Source: Selenomonadaceae bacterium
GTDB taxonomy: Bacteria > Bacillota > Negativicutes > Selenomonadales > Selenomonadaceae
DNA length: 64,000 bases
NCBI GenBank assembly: GCA_017484005.1
Contig: JAFUTY010000050.1
Location: 1-64,000, forward strand
Direction of reading: 5' to 3'
This document shows, piece after piece, positions 8,460-17,439 of this stretch. The first letter of the stretch is position 1. Each line of letters begins with the position of its first letter. A model generated the notes under the pieces. That model made no database searches. It had not been told where the DNA came from and saw only the letters and a program-made list of their open reading frames with translations. Position numbers and translations under genes: made by a program.

Positions 8460-9499
8460 TCACTCCTCGAACTTGTCTGCCCACCACTGCTTGATATATT
8501 CCCTTTGAAACTCTCGAAAATTGCCGTGAAAATCCCACAATCCTCGATTCGCGAAATAGACATAGCGTTCATTTCGAATATCAAAGAACTTCGTCACGCT
8601 GGGATACAGTGGAATATCTTGTCCAATTAACGAGAAATTGACGTTTGTCCAATCGATAAGTTCTCTGTATTGAAAGAAATTATCTGAACGCATTCCAATG
8701 GCTCTGAGAATTCGCCGTGCAACTTCCATCAAAACTTGCGGTGTTGGATGATTTTGCGAGTAAAACAGACGATTTCCAAAGATGTTATCTTCAACATAAT
8801 CGGCGATTTTAACTTCACAAAAATATTCACGCCTTCGAAGTTCAGCAATAGATTGCTCGACTTTATCCTGAATCGTTTTTTTAGGAATGAAATCCGGCGA
8901 GCTTAACTTATTGAGAAACGCCTCGATATCCGGATTCATTTGCGATGCGCTCATAGTTTCATCGATGTACCGATCGGCTAGAGGGAATCGTTTGGGAGTT
9001 TTTTCAGGCATGCGTTGTCTAGCAGCTAACTGTGGAAAATAACCGAGAAAATAAGTGTTTGGAATCCAAAGAATTTTACATTTTTCGAGGAGCTTTCCAG
9101 AAATTTTTCGAGTTGCAAGTTCTGGACTGAATTTATTGTTTGAATCCACATGTTGCGAAATGAAAAGATCGACTAGTTGTAAAAACTGCCCCCCCCCCCG
9201 TAAATCAAATCTACTTTATCGACATACTGACATACAGCTGGAACAGTTAAAAAGAAATACTCTTTTGGAAATTGAAAATGCTTAAGTAAAATCTTTCGAA
9301 GTGATAGCGTCTGACAATTTCCAAAGATCATTGCACATTTCTTTTTTGATTCTCGTTTGATCTTTTCAATTGCATCAATACAAACTGATTCTGAAACGTG
9401 ATTGCGAATAAGTCTATAATCAATTTCGGAATCGTTGAGTTTGAATTGAAAAGGGCTACCGTTAGAGTTTGCGGCAGTGAATTCAATTTCCAAAACCAA
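8460..9499 (-). CDS. WcbI-family paralogue, phase-variable, OFF in this sequence
   Basis: Two open frames, 9499-9173 and the rest to 8460, join across a poly-G tract. The first encodes VCIDAIEKIKRESKKK and the GNCQ motif (IFGNCQTLSLRK), then runs into Gly4-Ser-Phe-Tyr-Asn and stop. The second begins directly after the tract as QFLQLVDLFISQHV and continues to the end (KQWWADKFEE). With 12 G instead of 11 the gene would encode 346 residues, exactly the length of its downstream paralogue. It starts at TTG 9499 after AGGAAAGG, 3 bp after the DUF815 gene. A sequencing error in the tract is the alternative to real phase variation. Confidence 0.72.
9189..9199. repeat. Poly-C/G tract, 11 bp, out of frame
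   Basis: Eleven C on the plus strand, at the same codon position as the 12-bp tract of the neighbouring paralogue. One base more (or two fewer) restores the reading frame. Confidence 0.9.
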
Positions 9500-9502
9500 A
9501 AC

Positions 9503-10750
9503 CTACCTTTCCTGCGAATTGTTGAGTTGCCCGATATAATTTGTCACGAATTGCTGCGCAGTTCTTCCATTGCGTCCGGAGTGAGTCATTTCCCATCGCA
9601 ATGCTTCGATTCTCAAAGTTTCATCGTCAAGATCGATTCCAGATCCAGCGAGCATGTGTCTAATTATCGCGAAAAATTCATCTTGATCCGGCGCGTAATA
9701 ATGGACAATCAATCCAAATCGATCCGCTAATGATATCGTTTCATTCGCGCTATCGTCTCGATACAACTCGCCCTTAGATTCATCTCGATCCTCGAAATCC
9801 TCGCGAATCAAATGACGTCGATTCGATGTTGCATATATCAAAACATTTTCCGGACGAATCGATGCTCCTCCCTCGATTGCAGATTTCAAAAATTTGAATT
9901 CTGGATCTTCTCGCTCGAATGATAAATCGTCGAGGAAAATGATGAATCGTTTGCTCGGAAATTCTCTGAGCATCTCAAAAATTTTGGCGAGATCTTTCAA
10001 TTGCGGTTTATTGAGCTGCAGCAATCGAAGTCCCTCTGGATAAAATTCATTGATCAACGCTTTCACTGATGACGATTTTCCAGTTCCCCGTGCACCGATC
10101 AATAAAACATTATTCGCCGGCTTTCCATCAACAAAAGCGCGAGTGTTGGATCGCAGCATTTCTTTCTGTGATTCATAACCGACGAGATCAAAAAATCGAA
10201 TTGGATCAAAATGCTCAATCCCGACGAGTTTCTGCTTTTCATCATGCCAGCGAAATGCTCGATACACCGCCAAATCTCCATAACCATAGCGGCAGTAATA
10301 AGCGATCAATGCATCAGCGATTTCATCATAACTCGTGACTTTCGACAGCATGTTTTCCAAAAACAATTCCGGCTCGTCATGTTTTTCAAGCGTCGGCTGA
10401 TAATCTGAAATCAGTGGAAATGTTGAGACGAGATCATAATCAGAAATCATTGGCTCGATTATCTCGATGTCATGAACAAACGCCGCATGCAGACTTGTCC
10501 CGATCGATCCTCGATTTTTTTCCACAGTTTCAGACACGAGATTTGGTTTTCTTGTCAATAAATATAATGCATACTCGCGAATCACATTTCCGCGAAGTCC
10601 AAGAGTCTCCGCTTTCTCGATGAAAAGTGAAACTACCAGCGAAATATTTTCCGGCGATGGATCATAAAATACATCTTGAAACGCGCAAATCGCTGGATCA
10701 GTTTGCAATGATTGACAGACATATAGATCATTGACGTTCAAATTCGGCAT
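9503..10750 (-). CDS. DUF815-family AAA+ ATPase
   Basis: 415 residues. An N-terminal helical region of about 190 residues is followed by HFDPIRFFDLVGYESQK, a Walker A motif (GARGTGKSSSV) near residue 221, a Walker B motif (FIIFLDDLSF) near 275, and YATSNRRHLIRE, the sensor region. This is the DUF815/COG2607 pattern of predicted AAA+ ATPases. Its biological role is not established. The start ATG 10750 follows AGGAG. It sits between aroH and the two WcbI-like genes with only 3 bp to the next gene, so it is probably co-transcribed with them. Confidence 0.85.
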   Translation of the reverse strand: MPNLNVNDLYVCQSLQTDPAICAFQDVFYDPSPENISLVVSLFIEKAETLGLRGNVIREYALYLLTRKPNLVSETVEKNRGSIGTSLHAAFVHDIEIIEPMISDYDLVSTFPLISDYQPTLEKHDEPELFLENMLSKVTSYDEIADALIAYYCRYGYGDLAVYRAFRWHDEKQKLVGIEHFDPIRFFDLVGYESQKEMLRSNTRAFVDGKPANNVLLIGARGTGKSSSVKALINEFYPEGLRLLQLNKPQLKDLAKIFEMLREFPSKRFIIFLDDLSFEREDPEFKFLKSAIEGGASIRPENVLIYATSNRRHLIREDFEDRDESKGELYRDDSANETISLADRFGLIVHYYAPDQDEFFAIIRHMLAGSGIDLDDETLRIEALRWEMTHSGRNGRTAQQFVTNYIGQLNNSQER

Positions 10751-10761
10751 TGAATCAACTC

Positions 10762-11037
10762 CTAATTTTTTAAATCTGGACGAAGTTTTTCAGCTCCACG
10801 CAGATAGACATGCTGAATCTCGCGCTGAGATTTTTCAGTTTCCACTAGCAACAAGACTCGAATGCATTTTTCCAAACTTCCATCGATTGCCAATTGACGC
10901 GCATCGAACAATGGTACAAATTCGAATCCAGAAATTTTTCGAACTCCAGCTGTTGGAAATGCTGCCGTGAGATCTTCAGTCATTGAAAAAATCGTTGCAC
11001 CGATATCTTCCGTCGCGATTTGATTTCGATTCAAAAT
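10762..11037 (-). pseudogene. Duplicated 3' part of aroH
   Basis: A 276-bp near-copy of 11044-11320, encoding the aroH part from ATEDIGATIFSMTEDL to RGAEKLRPDLKN and a stop. It lacks the first about 30 residues, including the RGIRGA start, so it should be inactive unless a TTG at 11034 is used. It keeps what was probably the original stop: its T-run is 6 long, against 7 in the upstream copy. Six bases (11038-11043) separate the two units. Confidence 0.85.
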
Positions 11038-11404
11038 CCATGACTAATTTTTTTAAATCTGGACGAAGTTTTTCAGCTCCACGCAAATAGACATGCTGAA
11101 TCTCGCGCTGAGATCTTTCAGTTTCAACCAATAACAAGACTCGAATGCATTTTCCCAAACTTCCATCGATTGCCAATTGACGCGCATCGAACAATGGTAC
11201 AAATTCGAATCCAGAAATTTTTCGAACTCCAGCCGTTGGAAATGCTGCCGTGAGATCCTCAGTCATTGAAAAAATCGCCGCACCGATATCTTCCGTCGCA
11301 ATTTGATTTCGATTCAAAATTTCCGCGACCAGCTCTCGAGCCGCCGCATGAATTTCATCTTTGGAATTTTTTTCAACAGTTATTGCTCCACGAATTCCTC
11401 GCAT
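10976..11404 (-). CDS. aroH: Chorismate mutase, AroH class, with read-through tail
   Basis: 142 residues against about 127 for Bacillus subtilis AroH. It converts chorismate to prephenate for Phe/Tyr synthesis. MRGIRGAITVEKNSKDEI, DLTAAFPTAGVRKISGFEFVP, KCIRVLLLVET and QHVYLRGAEKLRPD match the family, including Arg of RGIRG, Arg of CIRV and Tyr of HVYL. By a rough alignment the residues equivalent to Cys75 and Glu78 of the B. subtilis enzyme are Asp and Gln here, which should be checked. The last 24 residues after RPDLKK come from a one-base longer T-run at the original stop, which lets the frame run into the duplicated copy. The core is intact and probably active. Confidence 0.85.
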   Translation of the reverse strand: MRGIRGAITVEKNSKDEIHAAARELVAEILNRNQIATEDIGAAIFSMTEDLTAAFPTAGVRKISGFEFVPLFDARQLAIDGSLGKCIRVLLLVETERSQREIQHVYLRGAEKLRPDLKKLVMDFESKSNRDGRYRCNDFFND

Positions 11405-11528
11405 TGTTAAATCCTTTCAACAAAAAATTTTTATCGATTCTACACGACGCAATTGAAAATCTCAACTTGCTAGACGGTGCGATGAATTTTTGCTAGAATA
11501 TCGCGAATTTTAGAAATAGAGGTTGAAT

Positions 11529-12497
11529 ATGAATCAAAGCCGATTGACTCCAATTTCAGAATGTGGATTGCTCATTGCGATTTCAATTCTGCTCGGTGCA
11601 ATTTCAATGTATCTCCCGATTCTCGGAACGATTGTCGAATTTTTTTGGACGTTTCCTCTGCTCGTGATAGTCGTGCGCCATGGAATTTCGCGCGGATTGA
11701 TTTCATGGTTTGCCGTGACAATTCTATTTTCACTGTTCGTTGGACCTCTAACAGCTGTGAGAATGTCAATTTCATACGGCGCAGCATCGATCGCTTTGGG
11801 ATTTGGAATTGTGAAAAATTTCCGCCCGACGATTTCAATTGCAATATCGATGATAGCTGGATTTGCGGCTCAGATATTGACAGTCGCAATTCTATTTTTC
11901 TTTCTCGATATCAACATTATCACGATGCAATTGAAACTCGTTCAAGAATCGTTCGATCAAACTTTCGCGATGTATGAAAGTCTTGGCGTCGATCCTAAAA
12001 CAATTTCTGAAGCTAAATCGCAAATCAATCCGGCTCTCGAAATTGTCGCTGTGATTATGCCGCTGATTTTCACATTCGTTGCCGCGATTAACACTCTGAT
12101 TTCATACAAAGCGATCAAATGGATTTTTCCAAAAATTGGATTGGGCTCAAAAATCATCGATCTGCCGGCGTTCAAAGACTGGAGATTCCCCAGCGCATGT
12201 CTATATCTCCTTGCATTTTCATTAATCGGTTTGTATTGGGGAACGACAAGGCAGATTCTTCCGCTGTATCAAGTCTCGCTGAATGTGAATATCTTGACGA
12301 TGTTTATCGGTTTATTTCAAGGAATGTCAGTCGTTGCATTTTTCATGGATTGGAAAAATATTTCAAAAACGATTCGAAACATTTTCTTCATTATCATGTT
12401 TTTCCAATTGATTCTGATGGAAATTGTAGCATTCATCGGGCTTTTCGATATGATTTTTGATTATCGAAAAAGATTCACTGAAAAATTTCGGAAATAA
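11529..12497 (+). CDS. yybS: YybS-family (DUF2232) membrane protein
   Basis: 322 residues, strongly hydrophobic, with about eight membrane segments (for example GLLIAISILLGAISMYLPIL at the start, VEFFWTFPLLVIVV, TVAILFFFLDINIITM, ILTMFIGLFQGMSVVAFF). It resembles the YybS/DUF2232 proteins encoded next to gdpP and rplI in many Firmicutes. The ATG at 11529 is preferred over an upstream TTG because it follows GAGG at proper spacing. It is normally directly linked to gdpP; here two minus-strand small genes sit between. Function unknown. Confidence 0.85.
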   Translation: MNQSRLTPISECGLLIAISILLGAISMYLPILGTIVEFFWTFPLLVIVVRHGISRGLISWFAVTILFSLFVGPLTAVRMSISYGAASIALGFGIVKNFRPTISIAISMIAGFAAQILTVAILFFFLDINIITMQLKLVQESFDQTFAMYESLGVDPKTISEAKSQINPALEIVAVIMPLIFTFVAAINTLISYKAIKWIFPKIGLGSKIIDLPAFKDWRFPSACLYLLAFSLIGLYWGTTRQILPLYQVSLNVNILTMFIGLFQGMSVVAFFMDWKNISKTIRNIFFIIMFFQLILMEIVAFIGLFDMIFDYRKRFTEKFRK

Positions 12498-12527
12498 AAA
12501 ATGATCCCTCGATGTGAGAGATCAAAA

Positions 12528-12701
12528 TTATTCTTCGTCGAGAATATCGCGATGCATTTCTTCAGCACTTGTATAAACTTTTCTCGAGAGATGCATTCCG
12601 GCTTGAACTTCACGAAGATATTTTTCAAGCTCTGGAGTCATTTCAATTTCTTGATATTCCTCGTCGAGATTTTCTTCTTCGATTTTTTTCTGAGTTTCCA
12701 T
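12528..12701 (-). CDS. Acidic antitoxin-like microprotein A1
   Basis: 57 residues starting METQKKIEEENLDEEY behind a GAGGAGGAA site. It has an acidic head, then a helix (TPELEKYLREVQAG), a spacer and a short helix (YTSAEEMHRDIL). This plan recurs in the genes at 12715, 23634, 24099 and 45359. The pattern resembles the C-terminal toxin-binding part of RelB/DinJ-like antitoxins (helix, Gly, then Y-S-x-E-E-x), but no DNA-binding domain is present. No toxin gene is adjacent. The first 20 residues are identical to those of its neighbour A2. Confidence 0.62.
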   Translation of the reverse strand: METQKKIEEENLDEEYQEIEMTPELEKYLREVQAGMHLSRKVYTSAEEMHRDILDEE

Positions 12702-12714
12702 TATCAATTCCTCC

Positions 12715-12933
12715 TCAAAAACTTTTTTCAACGGCGTCAGCATTTTTGAAATGATCCCTCCAATTGTCCCCGAAGATACTCTGCCACAATTCAGCCGTCG
12801 AATGATAAACTTCATCGACAACATCTTCGCCGCGCATGACTCCGAGCAGATATTGTTCAAGTTCCGGAGTCATTTCGATTTCTTGATATTCCTCGTCGAG
12901 ATTTTCTTCTTCAATTTTTTTCTGAGTTTCCAT
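12715..12933 (-). CDS. Acidic antitoxin-like microprotein A2
   Basis: 72 residues from an ATG behind GAGGAGGAA. It shares its first 20 residues and the following TPELE with A1, then differs: YLLGVMRGEDVVDEVYHSTAELWQSIFGDNWRDHF. The SIFGDNWRDHF end matches the DIFGDRWREVM end of the putative antitoxin at 23634. A1 and A2 probably arose by tandem duplication and then diverged at the C-terminal end, where a partner would be recognised. No toxin gene is next to them. Confidence 0.62.
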   Translation of the reverse strand: METQKKIEEENLDEEYQEIEMTPELEQYLLGVMRGEDVVDEVYHSTAELWQSIFGDNWRDHFKNADAVEKSF

Positions 12934-13001
12934 TGTGATTCCTCCTCAAAATTTTTTCAAAAAATATCTCACGCTAAAAATTCTGTCAATAGAGGTGCAT
13001 C

Positions 13002-15032
13002 ATGCCGCGAAATCTTTCAGCGTGGATTGATTTGTGCGTTCATTTGACAATTATGCTCGTGCTAATCGGTCTGCTCGCCTGCTATCATCGAAACCTTGCA
13101 GCGATGGCATTCGTTGTCTGGCTCATGCTTGCATTTTTCGCTAGAGATAGGTCAATTCATCGCGCACGGAGATTTCGTCATTACTTCGAATCGATAATCG
13201 CCGGCGTCAATGAATCGATGAAAGTTGCATCGCGAGATCTTCCAATCGCGATAATTATTCTGGATATCGATGGGCGCGTTCAATGGTCAAATAAACGTGC
13301 ATCGAAAATCATCGGTAAAAAATTGGTTCAAGATTTGAGTTTCAGCGATATTTGGGAGGACTTCGATCTCGATAAAATTTTTGGAGTCGAAGGGGAATTT
13401 CAAACTCGGCAGGAGGATAAGACTTTCCATATTTTCCACACGCCGGTCGTTGTGAAAAATACAAAGATGATCGCGCTGTATATTCGCGATGTGTCAGACG
13501 TCGAAGAACTCAAGACGGAATATTTAATGAGCCGAACGACGTTGATTTATGTTCAAATCGATAATTATGATGAAGTGACTTCCGGATTGAGTGAAGCTGA
13601 ACTTGCCGCATTGATGCTCGCGGTGAATCAACAGCTCGAGGCATGGAGAGAATCGCTCGGAGGATTTTTGCGTCGAGTTTCAGACGATCAATATGTAGTG
13701 ATTTTGGAGCGGGCGATGCTCGATAAAGCGATTGAACAGAAATTCGATGTTCTCGACAAAGTTCGGCAGTTGACTGGAGCTCGAAAAATCCCCGTGACTT
13801 TATCGATGGGAGTTGCAGTCGCTGAAAAATCGCCGTTTGAAAATTCCATGTCTGAACTCGATGCCCGCGCTCAAGCTGGATTGGATTTAGCATTGGGACG
13901 CGGGGGAGATCAAGTCACAGTGTCAATCGATGGCAAGAATCAATTCTTCGGCGGCAAAACTAAGGCTGTCGAAAAACATTCGAGGGTCAGAGCGCGAGTC
14001 ATTGCTCATGCGCTGCGAGAAATCATGGAAGGCTCGGACGAAATTTTCATCATGGGACACCATAACGAGGATTTCGACTGCTTCGGTGCGGCGATGGGAG
14101 TGGGACTCATGGCGCGGCATCTGAAAAAAAACTTCCATATAATATTGAGCGACATGAATTCTGGAATTGATAAATTCGTTGACGTGTTGAAATCCGCGGA
14201 AAATTATCCCGATGAAATTATTCGCGTTGGAGAAATCACACTCGGCGCGTCAGTCTCACCATTGTTGATTGTTGTCGATACACACATTCCACATCTCGTA
14301 GCAGCTCCAGGGCTGTTGGAAAAAATCTCGCGAGTTATCGTGATAGATCATCATCGCCGTTCAGAAAAAGTGATCAAAAATACATTGCTTTTTTATTCCG
14401 AGACAGCGGCGAGCTCTGCATCTGAACTTGTCACGGAGTTATTGATGTATTTCAGCGACGAATTGAAATTCTCGAAATTCGATGCGACTGGACTTTATTC
14501 CGGAATTGTTGTCGATACAAAAAATTTCTTAGTCAATGCTGGCGCACGAACTTTCGATGCAGTGGCATATCTTCGTCGAAACGGCGCAGATCCAGTTTTG
14601 GTCAGCGAATTATTCCGAACTGATTTTGAGACAACAATGACTTTATCGCGAGCTGAAGGTCGGGCTGAATATTACGAGGGAGGATTGCTAGTCTCGACGA
14701 TTCCAACAATCACGCCGAACGTTCAAATCATTGCCGCGCAAACTGCCGATGCATTGCTTAGAATCGAGGGCGCGCAAATGACGATTGTCTGTTTCCAGTT
14801 GCAGCCGGATGTTGTAGGAATTTCTGCGCGATCGACTGGCGAATGCAATGTTCAATTCATAATGGAGCAATTTGGCGGTGGAGGGCATCAAAACGTCGCG
14901 GGAGCTCAAGTCAGGGGCGAGCATTTGGATGATGTTAAGGATCAAGCGATTTTGCTCGGTCGAAAAATGATTGCCGATCTCGAAAAGGAGAAACAGGCTC
15001 AAAAAAATTCGAAGGGAGAAATTAGACAATGA
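13002..15032 (+). CDS. gdpP: GdpP-type c-di-AMP phosphodiesterase
   Basis: 676 residues. Two membrane segments (residues about 10-30 and 32-50), a PAS domain (about 75-170; LDIDGRVQWSN), a degenerate GGDEF domain (about 175-310; the signature is replaced by RVSDDQY) and a DHH/DHHA1 phosphodiesterase (about 335-655). Catalytic motifs are GHHNEDFDCFG, VVDTH, IDHHRR and the C-terminal FGGGGHQNVAGAQ. It hydrolyses c-di-AMP and so influences wall and osmotic control. The ATG follows GAGGTG. The rplI start overlaps its stop (ATGA), which matches the usual gdpP-rplI order. Confidence 0.94.
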   Translation: MPRNLSAWIDLCVHLTIMLVLIGLLACYHRNLAAMAFVVWLMLAFFARDRSIHRARRFRHYFESIIAGVNESMKVASRDLPIAIIILDIDGRVQWSNKRASKIIGKKLVQDLSFSDIWEDFDLDKIFGVEGEFQTRQEDKTFHIFHTPVVVKNTKMIALYIRDVSDVEELKTEYLMSRTTLIYVQIDNYDEVTSGLSEAELAALMLAVNQQLEAWRESLGGFLRRVSDDQYVVILERAMLDKAIEQKFDVLDKVRQLTGARKIPVTLSMGVAVAEKSPFENSMSELDARAQAGLDLALGRGGDQVTVSIDGKNQFFGGKTKAVEKHSRVRARVIAHALREIMEGSDEIFIMGHHNEDFDCFGAAMGVGLMARHLKKNFHIILSDMNSGIDKFVDVLKSAENYPDEIIRVGEITLGASVSPLLIVVDTHIPHLVAAPGLLEKISRVIVIDHHRRSEKVIKNTLLFYSETAASSASELVTELLMYFSDELKFSKFDATGLYSGIVVDTKNFLVNAGARTFDAVAYLRRNGADPVLVSELFRTDFETTMTLSRAEGRAEYYEGGLLVSTIPTITPNVQIIAAQTADALLRIEGAQMTIVCFQLQPDVVGISARSTGECNVQFIMEQFGGGGHQNVAGAQVRGEHLDDVKDQAILLGRKMIADLEKEKQAQKNSKGEIRQ

Positions 15033-15475
15033 AAGTAATTCTGCAGCAGGATGTCAAAAATTTCGGCAAGAAGGGAGATATCGTCGAGGCAAAAGATGGA
15101 TATGCCCGCAATTTTTTACTTCCGCGGAAATTGGCGATTCCTGCAACGTCTGAAAATCTCAACGTCGCAAAATCTCAAGCGGGAGCAGCTGAACGTAAAA
15201 AGCAGCAGGATGCCGATGAAGCTAAATTGCTCGCGTCGCAATTGGAAAAAGTTTCAGTGACTGTGCCAGTTCAAATTGGTGCGGGCGGAAAATTATTCGG
15301 TTCTGTCGGTGGAAAGGATATCGCCGAGGCTTTGAAACGTGAGAAAGGAATTGAAGTCGATCGACGCAAAATCTCGATTCCGTCAGAAGTTACAGCTCCA
15401 GGAACTTATGAGGCGATCATCAAAGTTCATCCTTCAATCACGAGCAAAGTTCAATTTACGGTTGTCGAAGCTTAA
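15029..15475 (+). CDS. rplI: 50S ribosomal protein L9
   Basis: 148 residues, standard length. The N-terminal domain MKVILQQDVKNFGKKGD with DGYARNFLLPRKLA is the L9 signature, followed by the long connecting helix and a C-terminal domain (GAGGKLFGSVGGKDIAEAL). It binds 23S rRNA. Translation is coupled to gdpP by an ATGA overlap. The replicative helicase gene often found next is absent; a terminator and the convergent AIM24 gene follow. Confidence 0.97.
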   Translation: MKVILQQDVKNFGKKGDIVEAKDGYARNFLLPRKLAIPATSENLNVAKSQAGAAERKKQQDADEAKLLASQLEKVSVTVPVQIGAGGKLFGSVGGKDIAEALKREKGIEVDRRKISIPSEVTAPGTYEAIIKVHPSITSKVQFTVVEA

Positions 15476-15482
15476 TCACAAA

Positions 15483-15533
15483 TAAAAAAAGAGATCCATC
15501 GATCTGAATTTTGATCGGTGGATCTCTTTTTTT
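15483..15533. terminator. Bidirectional intrinsic terminator
   Basis: Stem GAGATCCATCGATC with GATCGGTGGATCTC, flanked by A7 and T7 and followed by GTTCGG. It separates rplI from the convergent AIM24 gene. Confidence 0.87.
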
Positions 15534-15547
15534 GTTCGGAAAATTTT

Positions 15548-16291
15548 TTATCTGAAAAGATCTGTGAGTGGATTTGAATTGTTATCACTGAAATTTGAAG
15601 TCGAGGGATTATTCGCGCCAGGCAGCATCGATTGAAGCCAGCCGCTGAAACTATCTGGATTCCTCGTCTGAATCAAAACGATTCCTGGACCTCTGAATCT
15701 GCAAACCAATCCCTCGCCCGATGTGAAACTCGAAATCCAGCCAGTCGCCGCTTTCTCGATATTGTACTGCATATAATCCGGCCATGCGACTAGATGTCCA
15801 TTATCAACGATAACTTCCTCGCCCGCCTCAAGATTGATTGGATGAATCACGCCGAAGCTGCTCAGAAAAACTGTTCCGCGACCTTTAACGTTCAAAATGA
15901 AAAATCCTTCGCCTGATAGAAATCCTTGCGAGAGATTCTGCATTTTTGTCTCGACTTCGATTCCTTCAGTCCCCGCCATAAATCCATCTTTTTGAACTCG
16001 TAGCCCATATGATCCATCGAGCTCAACATCCAAAATTCCACCGATCTGCTGATGTCCGAGCAACACTTTTCCATCGCCGCGAGTTGCCGCTAATTCTTGA
16101 AAGAAAAAACTCTCGCCCGCTAAAAATTTCCGCATGAGTCCCTTGAGAACTCCTCCATCCATTTTTCCCTCGAGCGTGATATTCGGCGACATTGCTATCA
16201 TTGCATCGGATTCAGCCTTGATTCTTTCACCGCGTCTCAACGAACATTCGAGAATTGGAAACGCTTCCGGATATAAAATTTTGTAATTCAC
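15548..16291 (-). CDS. AIM24/TIGR00266 family protein
   Basis: 247 residues. The beta-rich pattern with MSPNITLEGKMDGGVLKGL near 35, EGFFILNVKGRGTVFLSSFG near 130, DNGHLVAWPDYMQYNIEKA near 165 and GEGLVCRFRGPGIVLIQTR near 200 is the TIGR00266/AIM24 tryptophan-RNA-binding-attenuator-like fold. Bacterial members are of unknown function. It lies 27 bp downstream of holA on the same strand. Confidence 0.85.
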   Translation of the reverse strand: MNYKILYPEAFPILECSLRRGERIKAESDAMIAMSPNITLEGKMDGGVLKGLMRKFLAGESFFFQELAATRGDGKVLLGHQQIGGILDVELDGSYGLRVQKDGFMAGTEGIEVETKMQNLSQGFLSGEGFFILNVKGRGTVFLSSFGVIHPINLEAGEEVIVDNGHLVAWPDYMQYNIEKAATGWISSFTSGEGLVCRFRGPGIVLIQTRNPDSFSGWLQSMLPGANNPSTSNFSDNNSNPLTDLFR

Positions 16292-16318
16292 AATCTCACC
16301 TCAAAAAATTTTTGAAAT

Positions 16319-17326
16319 TCACCGGCACAATTTTAGCACAACTTCTTCGAGCAATTCAGCTCCAGCTCCGCCAGTTTTGAAAAGATAATCAGCGTCGCAA
16401 AGTTTCAAATATGAATCTTCGAGCGTCTGCATTTCAAATTTCTCGGAAGTCTGTCCCAATTTTTCAGCAACATATGGATTCATTTCCAGCGGTTTTCCGA
16501 GATTTTTCCCGCGAGTTCCCCGCTTGATCCAAATTTTTGTCTGAATCAACTGCCGAACATATTTCGCGAGCATCCCGACAATCAATGGTAAAAACACTCC
16601 ATCATGAATTTGTCGGCGCAATAATTCAATCGCTCGATTTGCATTCTTCTTCGAAATCTCCTCGTTCAATGCAAAATTTGAAATCTCTGGAAGTGTTGAA
16701 AAAATTTCCTCGAGATTCTCGCGAGTCACCAAGTTTCCTTCAATAAATAGTGGTAATTTCTCAAGCTCACCGCTCAAAAAATTCAGCGAAATTGGATCGA
16801 GTCCCGCAATCGCTGATAAAAAATATTCCCGCGCGTCTTTATTGAAATTCAAATTCAACTCGCGAATTTTCTCATTGAACCACGGCTCGATTTCCCATGG
16901 ACGAAGCGGATCTGATTCCAAAATTGCACCAAATTTATCGACAGCTTTATAGATTTTCTTCCGCTTATCTGGTTTCGAATCTGTTACAAATATTATGAAT
17001 GTTGACGTTGGAATTTTCTCGAAAAATTTTGTGAGTCGATCGATTGATTTGTCTTTGGAGTCTGAATCTTTGAATAGAGTTGTATGCTCAAGCAAAATAG
17101 CGATTCGACTTGAGAAAAATGGAACTGTCTGCGCTGTGATAATCAAGTCTGCAGGATTCATATCGTCAACGCGCGTCAATCCTACTTCGATTTCAGATTT
17201 ATCGGGAAAGATTTTTTCGAGGATTTTTGATTTTGCTCGATCGATGAAATATCGCTCCTCGCCGCCGAGCAAAAAGATCTGCGATGAATTCTTATCAAGT
17301 GTTTTCATGAATTCTGGAAATTTCAT
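16319..17326 (-). CDS. holA: DNA polymerase III delta subunit
   Basis: 335 residues. FLLGGEERYFIDRAKSKI near residue 17 is the nucleotide-binding-fold start typical of the clamp-loader delta subunit; TFIIFVTDSKPDKRKKIYK near 100 and the all-helical C-terminus with FALNEEISKKNANRAIELL are also characteristic. It loads the beta clamp as part of the clamp loader. The second ATG (17326) is chosen because AAAGG is about 8 bases upstream; the first ATG (17335) touches it. Confidence 0.9.
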   Translation of the reverse strand: MKFPEFMKTLDKNSSQIFLLGGEERYFIDRAKSKILEKIFPDKSEIEVGLTRVDDMNPADLIITAQTVPFFSSRIAILLEHTTLFKDSDSKDKSIDRLTKFFEKIPTSTFIIFVTDSKPDKRKKIYKAVDKFGAILESDPLRPWEIEPWFNEKIRELNLNFNKDAREYFLSAIAGLDPISLNFLSGELEKLPLFIEGNLVTRENLEEIFSTLPEISNFALNEEISKKNANRAIELLRRQIHDGVFLPLIVGMLAKYVRQLIQTKIWIKRGTRGKNLGKPLEMNPYVAEKLGQTSEKFEMQTLEDSYLKLCDADYLFKTGGAGAELLEEVVLKLCR

Positions 17327-17439
17327 TGAATGCATCCTTTCGAAAATTTTTATACTAACACGCTCGAGTTTTGTTAAAATGCTCGCGTTTCGAAATTGAA
17401 ACTGAATTTGAATTGGTTGAATCTGAGGGGAGAGAAATT

